Part shown: piece by piece, positions 35,250 through 44,248 of the stretch
Numbering within the stretch: the first letter of the stretch is position 1
How the letters are laid out: each line of letters opens with the position of its first letter
NCBI RefSeq assembly: GCF_022601895.1
Contig: NZ_JAKVIO010000017.1
Coordinates: forward strand, 1-64,000
Direction of reading: 5' to 3'
Source: Sphingomonas sp. LaA6.9
GTDB taxonomy: Bacteria > Pseudomonadota > Alphaproteobacteria > Sphingomonadales > Sphingomonadaceae
DNA: 64,000 nucleotides
Program-made: the position numbers and the translations under genes
The notes under the pieces: model-generated
What the model saw: the letters and a program-made list of their open reading frames with translations, nothing else
What the model was told of the DNA's origin: nothing
Database searches by the model: none

Positions 35250-37472
35250 ATGCTGGGTAGATGGTTGCTGGCGGGCGTAGCTTTGGTTTCGATTCAGATG
35301 TCTCCCGCCATGGCTGAAACTGCCCCGCAGGAACTGACGCTCGAACGCATCTTCGCCAGCCCCGATCTCAACGGCCCGCGCCCGCGTGCGCTGAAGCTCT
35401 CGCCCGATGGCACACTGGTCACGCTCCTGAAGAACCGTGCCGAGGATCGCGATCGCTACGATCTCTGGGCGATCGACACGAAAACGGCGAAGGCCTCGAT
35501 GCTCGTCGATTCCGCAAAGATCGGCAGCGGTGCCGAGCTTTCCGAGGAAGAAAAGATGCAGCGCGAGCGCGCGCGCATCGGCGGCACGCGCGGCATCGTC
35601 GCCTATGACTGGGCGCCCGACGGCAAGAGCCTGCTCGTGCCGCTCGACGGCGACCTGTTCCTCGCGACGCGTGACGGCAAGGTCCGCCGCCTCACCGAGA
35701 CAAAGGCGGGCGAGCTCAATGCCACGATCAGCCCCAAGGGCGGCTTCGTCTCCTTCGTACGCGACCAGAACCTCTTCGCGCTCGATCTCAAAAGCGGCGC
35801 CGAGCGCGCGTTGACGCACGACGGCGGCGGCACGCTCAGCTGGGGCGTTTCCGAATTCGTCGCGCAGGAGGAAATGGACCGCACCAAGGGGTCGTGGTGG
35901 TCGCCCGACGATGCGCGCATTGCAGTCGCGCGCGTCGACGAAAGTGGCGTGATGGTCGTCAGCCGCGCCGCGATCGGCGCCGAGGGGACCAAGGTCTATG
36001 ACCAGCGCTATCCGCGCGCGGGAACACCCAACGCGCGCGTCGATCTCTACGTCATGCGCGCCGACGGCTCGGAGCAGGTGAAGGTCGATCTGGGCAGCGA
36101 CCCCGACCATTATCTCGCGCGCGTCGACTGGCTCCCCGATGGCAGCGCGCTCATCGTCCAGCGCGAGAACCGCGCGCAGACGCAGCTCGACCTGCTCAGG
36201 GTCGATCCCGTAACGGGCAAGGCGACCCCGCTTCACGCCGAAACCAGCAAGACCTGGATCAACCTCTCCAGTGATCTGCGCGCCCTGAAGGACGGCAGCC
36301 TGATCTGGACGTCCGAGCGCAGCGGCTTCTCGCACCTCTATCACTGGAAGGGCGGCCAATGGACGCAGCTCACCAGCGGCGACTGGGCGGTGAAGGAGGT
36401 GACGGGCGTCGATCAGGCGAAGGGGCGCATCTATTTCCTCGGCAACCGCGAAACCCCGGTCGAACAGCATCTCTACGCGGTCGACATCGCGAAGCCCGGG
36501 CAGGTCACGCGGCTGACCGAGGCCGGCTGGTGGAACAGCGCGGTGATGGACGGCGCCGCCACGCGCGCGATCATCACGCGTTCGAACCCGAGCCAGCCCG
36601 AACAGGTCTATCTGGCGGACGCGACGGGCAAGCGCCTCGCATGGATCGAGGAAAATGCGCTGAAGGGCACGCACCCCTATGCGCCGTTCGTCGCGGGGCA
36701 TGTCGCGCCGAAGTTCGGCACGCTCAAGGCCGCCGATGGCAGCACGCTCCACTACAAGCTCCTGACGCCGAAGATCGAGCCGGGCAGGCGCTATCCGGTC
36801 TTCGTCCAGGTCTATGGCGGTCCCGGCGGCGGCCGTCAGGTGACCGCGGCATGGGGCGGCGGGCTCCACCAGTATCTCGTCGACAAGGGCTGGATCGTCT
36901 TCTCGGTCGACGGGCGCGGCACCCCCGATCGCGGCAAGGCGTTCGAGGATCAGATCCACAAGGCGATGGGCAGCGTCGAGGTGCAGGACCAGCTGACCGG
37001 CGTCGAATGGCTCAAGAGCCAGGATTTCGTCGATTCCGCCAAGATCGCGGTCTATGGCTGGTCCTATGGCGGCTATATGACGCTCAAGCTGCTCGAGGCG
37101 GCTCCGGGCACCTATGCCGCGGGCATTTCGGGTGCGCCCGTCACGCAATGGGCGCTGTACGACACGCATTATACCGAGCGCTATATGGGCAATCCCAAGA
37201 CCGACGCCGCGGCCTATGCGAAATCGGACGCGCTGGGCGAAGCGACGAAGATCGCTGACCCGCTGCTACTGATCCACGGCATGGCCGACGACAATGTCGT
37301 CTTCGAGAACTCGACCGCGCTGATGGCGAAACTGCAACAGGCGGGCAAGCCGTTCGAGACGATGGTCTATCCCGGCCAGACGCACCGCGTCGCGGGCGAC
37401 GGCGTCAGCGTCCATCTCTGGCGCACGATCGGCAATTTCCTCGATCGCGCGGTGCTGAAGAAGGTCGACTGA
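35250..37472 (+). CDS. Exported S9 family dipeptidyl peptidase IV
   Basis: 740 residues. A signal peptide (MLGRWLLAGVALVSIQMSPAMA-ET) is followed by an eight-bladed propeller (about 30-480, with repeated SPDG-like blades such as YDWAPDGKSLLVPLDGDLF) and a C-terminal alpha/beta-hydrolase. Catalytic residues are Ser about 605 (GWSYGGYM), Asp in HGMADDNVVFEN and His in GQTHRVAGDG. WGVSEFVAQEEMDRTKGSWW contains the Glu-Glu motif that anchors the substrate amino end in DPP-IV. It should release X-Pro/X-Ala dipeptides in the periplasm. ATG 35250 is preferred to the adjacent TTG. A terminator follows. Confidence 0.92.
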   Translation: MLGRWLLAGVALVSIQMSPAMAETAPQELTLERIFASPDLNGPRPRALKLSPDGTLVTLLKNRAEDRDRYDLWAIDTKTAKASMLVDSAKIGSGAELSEEEKMQRERARIGGTRGIVAYDWAPDGKSLLVPLDGDLFLATRDGKVRRLTETKAGELNATISPKGGFVSFVRDQNLFALDLKSGAERALTHDGGGTLSWGVSEFVAQEEMDRTKGSWWSPDDARIAVARVDESGVMVVSRAAIGAEGTKVYDQRYPRAGTPNARVDLYVMRADGSEQVKVDLGSDPDHYLARVDWLPDGSALIVQRENRAQTQLDLLRVDPVTGKATPLHAETSKTWINLSSDLRALKDGSLIWTSERSGFSHLYHWKGGQWTQLTSGDWAVKEVTGVDQAKGRIYFLGNRETPVEQHLYAVDIAKPGQVTRLTEAGWWNSAVMDGAATRAIITRSNPSQPEQVYLADATGKRLAWIEENALKGTHPYAPFVAGHVAPKFGTLKAADGSTLHYKLLTPKIEPGRRYPVFVQVYGGPGGGRQVTAAWGGGLHQYLVDKGWIVFSVDGRGTPDRGKAFEDQIHKAMGSVEVQDQLTGVEWLKSQDFVDSAKIAVYGWSYGGYMTLKLLEAAPGTYAAGISGAPVTQWALYDTHYTERYMGNPKTDAAAYAKSDALGEATKIADPLLLIHGMADDNVVFENSTALMAKLQQAGKPFETMVYPGQTHRVAGDGVSVHLWRTIGNFLDRAVLKKVD

Positions 37473-37478
37473 GGCAGA

Positions 37479-37512
37479 AGGCACCCCGGGCGAGTGCCGG
37501 GGTGCCTTTCCT
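37479..37512 (+). terminator. Bidirectional hairpin terminator
   Basis: AGGCACCCCGG and CCGGGGTGCCT pair across GCGAGTG between the convergent peptidase and DUF2189 genes. TTTCCTC follows on the plus strand, so T content is modest. Confidence 0.6.
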
Positions 37513-37515
37513 CAA

Positions 37516-38337
37516 TCAGTGATGCGGCTGCGAGGGCAGGCCGCTGCGGTCGATCACGCGTGTATAGAGGTGCCAGGTGGCATAGCCGAGGATCGGCAGC
37601 ACTGCGGCCAGCCCGACAAAGATCGGGATCGCGCCGATCACCAGCATCGCGGCGACCATCAGGCCCCAGCGCATCATCGGCCCGAAATTCTCGCGCACCG
37701 CCGCGATCGAGGTCCGCATCGCGACGCCCGCATCGACGTCCTTGTCGACGAGCATCGGCAGCGCGATCACGCTGATCGCCATCGCGACGAGCGCGAAGCC
37801 CAGTCCGACCAGATTGCCGATGATCATCATCGCCCAGCCCTTGGGTGTCGTGAACAGCTGGTTGACGAAGGTGCCGATCGAGGTCGACGCCTCGCTGCCG
37901 AAGAACACGCCGTAAATGGCGGCGGCCGCGAAGACCCAGGCGATGAAGATGCCGATCAGGATCGCGGCGACACCCATTATGCCGTCGAGTGCCTCGCTCT
38001 TGCGCACGTCGAAGAAATGCCGCCAGCGCGACTCGAGCCCCGCCTCACGCCGGCGCGCCAGCTCGTAAAAGCCCGTGCAGGTCAGCGGCCCGAGCAGCGA
38101 CAGGCCCGCAGCGATCGGAAAGAGCAGGGGAAGCATGTCGTTACCGAGCGCACCCACCGCGGCAACGATGCCGACCAGCGGATAGATCAACCCCGCAAAG
38201 AAGAGGTCGCCACGCTTTGCCGTGAAGTCGTTATAGCCTTCGCGCATCGCCCAGCGCAGGTCGTCGATGCCGATCTTTTTGATCGGAATATCGATGGGGG
38301 CTGCGGCTGATCCACTTGTGGCATGCGTGACGGCCAT
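37516..38337 (-). CDS. DUF2189 family integral membrane protein
   Basis: 273 residues with about six membrane helices. The N-terminal IKKIGIDDLRWAMREGYNDF, then RGDLFFAGLIYPLVGI, and TCTGFYELARRREAG are marks of PF09955. The C-terminal half has VNQLFTTPKGWAMMIIGNLV and LPMLVDKDVDAGVAMRTSIA. It is common next to energy or cytochrome genes in alphaproteobacteria, but the function is unknown. The ATG at 38337 (MAVTHATSG) is chosen; the longer frame lies in the divergent asd promoter. Confidence 0.8.
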   Translation of the reverse strand: MAVTHATSGSAAAPIDIPIKKIGIDDLRWAMREGYNDFTAKRGDLFFAGLIYPLVGIVAAVGALGNDMLPLLFPIAAGLSLLGPLTCTGFYELARRREAGLESRWRHFFDVRKSEALDGIMGVAAILIGIFIAWVFAAAAIYGVFFGSEASTSIGTFVNQLFTTPKGWAMMIIGNLVGLGFALVAMAISVIALPMLVDKDVDAGVAMRTSIAAVRENFGPMMRWGLMVAAMLVIGAIPIFVGLAAVLPILGYATWHLYTRVIDRSGLPSQPHH

Positions 38338-38513
38338 GTTCCATCTCCTTGGCTCTACGTCGAAATCGTCCCCGTTTCTGAGTCTCGTAACGGGCAACAT
38401 AGCACAGCTTTTGATGCGCGTTGATGTTCTTTCCTTGCGCGGCCCCTGTCGAGGGTGGACAAATGCTGCAACCGCGCTATTTCCCCCACCCTCACCGAAC
38501 TGGAGTGTATGTA

Positions 38514-39542
38514 ATGGGCTACCGGGTTGTGGTTGCCGGTGCGACCGGCAATGTCGGACGTGAAGTGCTGAACATTCTGGCGGAACGGCAGTTCCCGCTG
38601 GACGATATTGCGGTCCTTGCTTCCGCGCGGAGCCAGGGTGACGAGATCGATTTCGGCGAGACCGGACGAAAACTCAAGGTCCAGAACATCGACAATTTCG
38701 ATCCCAACGGCTGGGACATGGCGATCTTCGCGATCGGCTCGGATGCGACCAGGATCCACGCGCCGCGCTTTGCTGCTGCGGGTTGCACGGTGATCGACAA
38801 TTCGTCGCTCTATCGCATGGACCCCGATGTGCCGCTGATCGTGCCCGAGGTGAACCCCGAGGCGATCGACGGCTATCGTGCCAAGAACATCATCGCGAAC
38901 CCCAATTGCTCGACCGCGCAGATGGTCGTCGCGCTCAAGCCGCTGCACGACGCCGCGAAGATCAAGCGCGTCGTGGTCGCGACCTATCAGTCGGTCTCGG
39001 GCGCGGGCAAGGCGGGGATGGACGAGCTGTTCGAGCAGAGCCGCAACATCTTCGTCGGTGATCCCGCGACGCCGACGAAGTTCACCAAGCAGATCGCGTT
39101 CAACGTGATCCCGCACATCGACAGCTTCCTCGACGACGGTTCGACCAAGGAAGAGTGGAAGATGGTGGTCGAGACCAAGAAGATCCTCGATCCCAAGGTG
39201 AAGGTCACTGCGACCTGCGTGCGCGTGCCCGTCTTCGTCGGCCACTCGGAAGCGATCAATATCGAGTTCGAGAACGAAATCTCGGCCGCACAGGCGCAGA
39301 AGATCCTGCGCGAGGCGCCGGGCGTGATGCTCGTCGACAAGCGCGAGAATGGCGGATACGTGACCCCGGTCGAGTGCGTCGGCGATTATGCGACCTTCAT
39401 CAGCCGCGTGCGCGAGGACTCGACCGTCGACAACGGCCTGTCGCTGTGGTGCGTTTCGGACAATCTGCGCAAGGGCGCTGCCCTCAACGCGGTGCAGATC
39501 GCCGAACTGCTCGGCCGCAGGCATCTGAAAAAGGCTGCCTGA
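38514..39542 (+). CDS. asd: Aspartate-semialdehyde dehydrogenase
   Basis: 342 residues. It starts MGYRVVVAGATGNVGREVLN with the NADP-binding loop, has catalytic C132 (NPNCSTAQM), and carries TCVRVPVFVGHSEAINIEFE with the active-site His region. It reduces aspartyl phosphate for lysine, threonine and methionine synthesis; dapF earlier in the window uses the diaminopimelate branch. ATG 38514 follows TGGAG. Codons further upstream are open but unrelated. A bidirectional terminator follows. Confidence 0.96.
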   Translation: MGYRVVVAGATGNVGREVLNILAERQFPLDDIAVLASARSQGDEIDFGETGRKLKVQNIDNFDPNGWDMAIFAIGSDATRIHAPRFAAAGCTVIDNSSLYRMDPDVPLIVPEVNPEAIDGYRAKNIIANPNCSTAQMVVALKPLHDAAKIKRVVVATYQSVSGAGKAGMDELFEQSRNIFVGDPATPTKFTKQIAFNVIPHIDSFLDDGSTKEEWKMVVETKKILDPKVKVTATCVRVPVFVGHSEAINIEFENEISAAQAQKILREAPGVMLVDKRENGGYVTPVECVGDYATFISRVREDSTVDNGLSLWCVSDNLRKGAALNAVQIAELLGRRHLKKAA

Positions 39543-39569
39543 GCCTCAAGCTCTGCAGTAAAGCTGAAG

Positions 39570-39607
39570 AAAAGGGGCTTTGCCGGATGATGGCGAAGCC
39601 CCTTTTT
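39570..39607 (+). terminator. Bidirectional rho-independent terminator
   Basis: AAAGGGGCTTTGCC and GGCGAAGCCCCTTT form the stem around GGATGAT, followed by T-rich TTCTATT on the plus strand and by TTTTC on the minus strand. It ends both asd and the convergent emrB-type gene. Confidence 0.85.
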
Positions 39608-41170
39608 CTATTCGGAGTGGATCACCTCGAGCTTGCCCCTGGGCTTGCGCAGCAGCAGCACGAGCGGAATGATCGCGATCGTGAGGATCGCCATCACATG
39701 GAAATCGTCGAGATAGGCGATCATCATCGCCTGGCGCGTCACTTCTGCATTGGCCATCGCCATCACCGTATCGCCCAGGGGACCGAACTGGCCCGCCGCG
39801 CCCAGGTCGAGCGATGGGATGGTGGTGTCGGTCACATGCTGCGCAATATCGGCATGGCTGATCTGCGCATTGCGTGCGAGCAGCATCGTCACGATCGAGA
39901 TGCCGGCCGACTGCCCGATGCTGCGCGTCAGGTTGAACAGGCTGGCGCCGTCGGTGCGATAGCGCTGGTCCAGCGTTGCGAAGGCAAGCGCGTTGAGCGG
40001 CATGAAGACGAGCCCCATGCCCAGTCCCTGAATGAACCCGCTGGTGATCACCGGCCAGAAATCCATCTCGAGCGACCATTGCGACATCCGCCACAGGGAG
40101 AAGCTGAAGATCGCGAAACCCGTCATGATCAGGATGCGCGTGTCGATCTTGCCGGTCAGCTGCCCCGCGATGATCATCGTGCACAGTACGCCGAGCCCGC
40201 GGGGCGCCATCATCAGCCCGGTGTCGACGACGGGGTAGCCGTAGAGCTGCTGCAGCAGCGGGGGCAACAGCGCCAGCGGGGCCATCGTAGCCACGCCGAC
40301 GATCATCATGAAGCCCATCCCCGCGACGAGATTGCGATCGAGGAAGAGGTGGCGATCGAACAGCGGCTTCCTGGCAGTGGCGTGGTGTACGATCGCCATC
40401 CATAGCGCTGCGAGCGAGATGCAGCCTTCAAGGATGATTTCCCAGCTGTAGAACCAGTCTTCCTGCTGGCCGCGGTCGAGCATCAGCTGGAAGCTCGCGA
40501 CCGCGATCGCGATCAGGGCGAAGCCCATGATGTCGAACCTGCGCGCCTGTTTCGGCCGCGAGGGGAGGAGCGCCCAAAGGATTCCGAAAGTCAGCGCGCC
40601 GATGGGCAGGTTGACGTAGAATACCCAGCGCCAGTTATAGCTTTCGGTCAGCCAGCCACCCAGCACGGGCCCCATGATCGGCCCGATCACCACCCCCATG
40701 CCCCAGATCGACATCGCCTTGGCCTGTCGCTCGGGCGGATTGATGTCGAGCATCGCGGTCTGGGAGAGCGGATTGATGAATGCTGCGGCGATGCCCTGCA
40801 GCACGCGGAAAATCACCATCTCCTCGAGGTTCATCGCGGTGCCGCAGAGCATCGAGGCTATGATGAACCCGCCCACCGCGAACAGGAACAGGTTGCGCGA
40901 TCCGAAGCGCTCCGAAAGCCAGCCCGTCATCGGGATCGCGATCGCCGATGCGACGATATAGCTGGTGAGCACCCATGTGACGCTGTCGATGGTTGCGCCA
41001 AGGCTCGTCTGCATGTGCGGAAGCGCGACATTGGCGATCGTGGTGTCGAGAATCTGGATCACCATCGCGCCCATGATGCCGATGGTGAGTAGTCCGCGAT
41101 GCTTGACGGGCAGCAGTGCCTGCCCGGCTTTGGGTTCAGTCACGGCCGGAGCGGGTATCGACGCTGACAT
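39608..41170 (-). CDS. DHA2-family MFS multidrug transporter (EmrB-like)
   Basis: 520 residues with 14 predicted membrane helices, the DHA2 drug:H+ antiporter pattern. Motifs are QILDTTIANVALPHM (motif D1 in helix 1), GWLSERFGSRNLF (motif A) and GPVLGGWLTESYNWRWVFYV (motif C, then the EmrB W-R-W). It exports lipophilic drugs or acids from the cytoplasm with the adjacent membrane-fusion protein, whose 3' end overlaps its start by 35 bases. No outer-membrane channel gene is in the operon, so an unlinked TolC would be needed. The MarR gene at the operon head suggests induction by its substrate. Confidence 0.92.
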   Translation of the reverse strand: MSASIPAPAVTEPKAGQALLPVKHRGLLTIGIMGAMVIQILDTTIANVALPHMQTSLGATIDSVTWVLTSYIVASAIAIPMTGWLSERFGSRNLFLFAVGGFIIASMLCGTAMNLEEMVIFRVLQGIAAAFINPLSQTAMLDINPPERQAKAMSIWGMGVVIGPIMGPVLGGWLTESYNWRWVFYVNLPIGALTFGILWALLPSRPKQARRFDIMGFALIAIAVASFQLMLDRGQQEDWFYSWEIILEGCISLAALWMAIVHHATARKPLFDRHLFLDRNLVAGMGFMMIVGVATMAPLALLPPLLQQLYGYPVVDTGLMMAPRGLGVLCTMIIAGQLTGKIDTRILIMTGFAIFSFSLWRMSQWSLEMDFWPVITSGFIQGLGMGLVFMPLNALAFATLDQRYRTDGASLFNLTRSIGQSAGISIVTMLLARNAQISHADIAQHVTDTTIPSLDLGAAGQFGPLGDTVMAMANAEVTRQAMMIAYLDDFHVMAILTIAIIPLVLLLRKPRGKLEVIHSE

Positions 41171-42212
41171 CGGCGCTCAGCCCCGCGATCATCGGACGCG
41201 AAGGCGTGCCGTCGATCGCGATGCGGACGGGCACGCGCTGCGTCACCTTTACCCAGTTGCCGTTCGCGTTCTGCGCCGGCAGCACCGAGAATTCCGAGCC
41301 GGTGCCCGCGCCGATGCTGGCGACATGGCCCTTGATCTTCAGTCCCGGATAGGCGTCGAACGCGATCTCGGCGGGCTGGCCGACCGCCATATGGTCGAGA
41401 TCGGTTTCCTTGTAATTGGCCTCGATCCACGCCCTGTCGCTGATGACGAGGCTCAGCGCGGGAACGCCGCTGGGCGCAATCGTGCCGACCTGCAGCCGGC
41501 TCGTCTGGCTGACGATGCCGTCGGCGGGCGCGCGGACGACGGTGCGCTCGAGATCGAGCGCGGCCTTGGCGCGCTGCGCCAGCGCTGCCTGGATCGCGGC
41601 GGGCGTGCCCGACGCGGCCGATCCGCTGCCGATCTGCGCGCGTGCGCGCGCCGCGTCGGCCTGTGCGGTCCCGAGCTTGGCCTTTGCCGCGGCGACCTGC
41701 TGGAGCGCGGCATCATAGCTCGCGCGCGTCGTGAAGCCGCGCTGCATCAGCGCCGCCTGACGGTCATAGCTGGCCTGCGCAAGCTGGATGTCGGCGCGCG
41801 CGCTTGCGATATCGGCGGCTGCTCCGCCCATGTCGGTCGACATGGTGCTGACCTGCACCCGCGCATTGGCGAGCGCGGCCTCGGCCTGCGCCAGAGCGAT
41901 GCGATAGGGTTCGGGATCGATGACGAACAGCACGTCGCCAGCCTTGACGCGCTGGTTCTCGCGGACCTTCACGTCGACAAGCCGGCCCGAGACATCGGGG
42001 CTCACCGATACCACGTCCTGCTGGACATAGGCATTGTCGGTCGAGGCATAGCGTCCGCTGGTCAGCCACATATAGCCCGCACCCGCCGCGATCAGCAGCG
42101 GCACGGACAGCATGAGAGCGAGGCGCATCCAGCGCCGGCGCGGCTTGACGTCCTCGGGCGTGGCGGCGGCTGCCGCGTCCTCGAAAACCAGGGGTTCGCC
42201 GGAATCAGCCAT
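41136..42212 (-). CDS. HlyD-family membrane-fusion protein (EmrA-like)
   Basis: 358 residues. A cytoplasmic tail, one anchor helix (LALMLSVPLLIAAGAGYMWL) and TSGRYASTDNAYVQQDVVSV lead into a lipoyl half-motif (GRLVDVKVRENQRVKAGDVL), a long alpha-hairpin (Ala/Gln-rich, about 95-210) and the barrel domain (RAPADGIVSQTSRLQVG). It bridges the DHA2 pump to an outer-membrane factor. ATG 42212 is chosen, overlapping marR by 8 bases; an ATG six codons earlier (42230) is also possible. Confidence 0.9.
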   Translation of the reverse strand: MADSGEPLVFEDAAAAATPEDVKPRRRWMRLALMLSVPLLIAAGAGYMWLTSGRYASTDNAYVQQDVVSVSPDVSGRLVDVKVRENQRVKAGDVLFVIDPEPYRIALAQAEAALANARVQVSTMSTDMGGAAADIASARADIQLAQASYDRQAALMQRGFTTRASYDAALQQVAAAKAKLGTAQADAARARAQIGSGSAASGTPAAIQAALAQRAKAALDLERTVVRAPADGIVSQTSRLQVGTIAPSGVPALSLVISDRAWIEANYKETDLDHMAVGQPAEIAFDAYPGLKIKGHVASIGAGTGSEFSVLPAQNANGNWVKVTQRVPVRIAIDGTPSRPMIAGLSADVSVDTRSGRD

Positions 42213-42657
42213 TGGCCCGGGCTCCGTCATTCTCGTTGTTCTTGCGGGAAAGATTGCTGCGGATGCGTTCGAGCATCGCCATGAACTGCGCCTTCTCGTC
42301 TTCTTCGAAGCCTTCGAGTGCCTCGTCGATCAGTCCCGCGGCGAGTTCCTTCAGCTGCGAGAGCAGGGGATGCGCCCGATCGGTCAGGTAGAGCTGCCAT
42401 GCGCGCCGATCATTGGGGTCGGCCCGCCGCTCGACGAGGCCCGCCTCCTGCAACCGGTCCACCATGCGGCAGAGCGTGATCGGTTCGACCTCCAGGAATT
42501 CGGCAAGGCCGCCCTGATTGATCCCCGCATTGCGGGCAAGCGCCGTGAGCACGCGCCATTGCGGGCCGGTCACGCCGATCGAGCGCGCGCGACCATCGAA
42601 ATTGCGTCGCATCAGGCGCGACGCATCGGCGATCAGAAATCCCATGGATTCGGTCAT
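42205..42657 (-). CDS. MarR-family transcriptional regulator of the efflux operon
   Basis: 150 residues, a winged helix. MTESMGFLIADASRLMRRNF is the dimerisation helix. QWRVLTALARNAGINQGGLA followed by EFLEVEPITLCRMVDRLQEA is the helix-turn-helix, with the wing at GLVERRADPNDRRAWQLYLT. It is the promoter-proximal gene of marR-emrA-emrB, so it probably represses its own operon until bound by a pump substrate. ATG 42657 is used; a longer frame continues through promoter DNA. A candidate operator lies at 42677. Confidence 0.9.
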   Translation of the reverse strand: MTESMGFLIADASRLMRRNFDGRARSIGVTGPQWRVLTALARNAGINQGGLAEFLEVEPITLCRMVDRLQEAGLVERRADPNDRRAWQLYLTDRAHPLLSQLKELAAGLIDEALEGFEEDEKAQFMAMLERIRSNLSRKNNENDGARANG

Positions 42658-42676
42658 GTCGCGCACATAATAACGA

Positions 42677-42691
42677 TGCTTATAATATGCA
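42677..42691. promoter_or_regulatory. Candidate MarR operator overlapping the promoter
   Basis: TGCTTATAATATGCA is an imperfect palindrome (12 of 15 positions symmetric) in an AT-rich patch 20 bases before marR. It contains a TATTAT-type -10 on the minus strand. It lies between divergent marR and the DUF2238 gene and could control both. Confidence 0.5.
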
Positions 42692-42739
42692 AGACGATTG
42701 CCTTGATAATAGCCGCGATGTGCGTGCATCTCATGCAAG

Positions 42740-43426
42740 ATGTTGAAACGATTGATTCTCGATTGGCGCGCGCTCAGCGCAGGACAAATGCGCGCGCTTC
42801 TGGCGCTTGCCGTCATGCTTGTGCTGGCCCAGGTCGGGCAGCCTTATCCCTCGACCGCCTGGTTGCACCATGTGCCGACCGCTCTGCTGCTGCTGGCGGC
42901 ACCCACTTTGATCAGGCGATGGCCGCTGTCCGATGGTGCGGTGATCGGTCTCGTGCTGTTCTTCGCGCTGCATACGCTTGGCGGGCGCTACACATATTCG
43001 AACATTCCCTACGACCATTGGGCGGAGGCGCTCACGGGACACAGTCTCAGCGGCGCTTTTGGCTGGAGCCGCAATCATTATGACAGGCTGGTCCATTGCG
43101 CCTTCGGCGCGTTGTTCTATGCTCCGGTTCGTGAGGCCGCTTTGCGATACGCCGGATGCTCCGCGCGCCTCGCCATGCTGTTTGCCGTTGGCTTCGTACT
43201 CTCGATCGGCGCACTCTATGAGATCCTCGAGGGCATGCTGACGCTGATGGCCGATCCCGCGGTCGCGGACGACTATAATGGCCAGCAGGGCGATATATGG
43301 GACGCGCAGAAGGACATGGCGCTCGCCTTTTCCGGCGCTATTCTCGCGGCGTTGCTGACGCGGTTCAGCGAAAGGAGGCGTTATGCTCGAGGTCGATCTG
43401 TTCTGGTCGTTCCGCAGCCCCTATAG
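42740..43426 (+). CDS. DUF2238 family integral membrane protein
   Basis: 228 residues with about six membrane helices. YTYSNIPYDHWAEALTGHSL followed by NHYDRLVHCAFGALFYAPVR, then LYEILEGMLTLM and DDYNGQQGDIWDAQKDMALA, hold the conserved His/Asp/Glu positions of PF09997 (YjdF-like). The acidic and histidine residues inside the membrane suggest a metal or enzymatic role, but none is established. Its 3' end overlaps the next gene by 44 bases, suggesting co-transcription. Confidence 0.8.
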   Translation: MLKRLILDWRALSAGQMRALLALAVMLVLAQVGQPYPSTAWLHHVPTALLLLAAPTLIRRWPLSDGAVIGLVLFFALHTLGGRYTYSNIPYDHWAEALTGHSLSGAFGWSRNHYDRLVHCAFGALFYAPVREAALRYAGCSARLAMLFAVGFVLSIGALYEILEGMLTLMADPAVADDYNGQQGDIWDAQKDMALAFSGAILAALLTRFSERRRYARGRSVLVVPQPL

Positions 43427-44030
43427 CTATCTGGCCACGCCGCGCTATGTCGCGCTGGTCCGGCGCTTCGACCTCACCATCCGCTTCCGCCCGGTCTATC
43501 CGCTCGCGATCCGCCAGCCCGATTTCTTCACGCGCAACCACCCCAACTGGCTCAGATACACGCTGACCGACGTGCGCCGCCTCGCCGAGCATCTGGGCAT
43601 TCCCATCGCACCGCCCGATCCCGACCCGATCGTCCAGGACATGGCGACACGCCGGATCGCGGACGAGCAGCCCTATATCTACCGCCTCACGCGACTGGGA
43701 CAGGCCGCCGCGCGGCGCGGCAAGGGGCTGGCCTTTGCCGATGCGGTCTCGCGGCTGATCTGGGGCGGCACGAAGAACTGGCACGCGCGCGATCATCTCG
43801 CGACCTCTGCCGAATGGGCCGGGCTCGAACTCGACGAACTTGAAGGCGAGGTGCTGGCCGAACCCGAGGCGCTCGACGCCGAGATCGCCGCCAATCAGGA
43901 AGCGCTCGAAAGGGCGGGGCATTGGGGCGTGCCGACGCTCGTCTTCAACGGCGAGCCGTTTTTCGGGCAGGACCGGATCGACCTCGCGCTGTGGCGGATG
44001 GAGGCCGCGGGGCTGAAGGAGCGGGTATGA
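43383..44030 (+). CDS. DsbA-like protein, 2-hydroxychromene-2-carboxylate isomerase family
   Basis: 215 residues, a kappa-class GST/DsbA fold. It starts MLEVDLFWSFRSPYSYLATP, where the FRSPYSY serine replaces the DsbA CxxC. ADEQPYIYRLTRLGQAAARR forms the helical insert, and WGVPTLVFNGEPFFGQDRID is the cis-Pro strand (GVPT). Family members isomerise 2-hydroxychromene-2-carboxylate in naphthalene degradation with glutathione, but many relatives have other roles and no aromatic pathway is nearby. A strong AAAGGAGG site sits inside the upstream gene. Confidence 0.82.
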   Translation: MLEVDLFWSFRSPYSYLATPRYVALVRRFDLTIRFRPVYPLAIRQPDFFTRNHPNWLRYTLTDVRRLAEHLGIPIAPPDPDPIVQDMATRRIADEQPYIYRLTRLGQAAARRGKGLAFADAVSRLIWGGTKNWHARDHLATSAEWAGLELDELEGEVLAEPEALDAEIAANQEALERAGHWGVPTLVFNGEPFFGQDRIDLALWRMEAAGLKERV

Positions 44031-44066
44031 GCGAGAAATCGGGGTGAGCTGCCGTTTCGCACCCTC

Positions 44067-44095
44067 GTCACCCCGGGCTTGACCCGGGGTCCCGC
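44067..44095. repeat. Copy of the GTCAtCCCGGgCTTGAcCCGGG palindromic repeat
   Basis: GTCACCCCGGGCTTGACCCG with its continuation is a diverged relative of the repeat at 18714-18813: same length and symmetry, with C for T at compensating positions. It stands just before the truncated GIY-YIG gene. Confidence 0.75.
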
Positions 44096-44113
44096 TTTTC
44101 TCATCCATCGGTG

Positions 44114-44248
44114 ATGGAGCGCGCGAGACAAGGTGGCTGGGTGTATATCATGGCCGACCGCTATCGCACGCTGCGGCTGGCGCCCCTTGCGACATCAGTA
44201 GCTGCGGCGGCTGTGGCGGTTTGCTGGTTGCCGACAAACAAGGCGTAA
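44114..44248 (+). pseudogene. Truncated GIY-YIG nuclease remnant
   Basis: ATG 44114 opens MERARQGGWVYIMADRYR. This is the N-terminal signature of the small COG2827 GIY-YIG endonucleases (GGWVYIMxDRYRGTLYVGVT). After DRYR the similarity stops abruptly: the expected GTLYVG and catalytic Arg/His segments are absent, replaced by RTLRLAPLATSVAAAAVAVC and a stop at 44248. It is therefore a broken gene with about 18 native codons left. The breakpoint lies just upstream of the AT-rich gene. Confidence 0.6.

Noticed and set aside
35235-37169. Minus-strand open frame of about 640 codons opposite the DPP-IV gene
   Set aside because: Antisense shadow caused by GC-rich codon use; the sense strand carries the catalytic triad.
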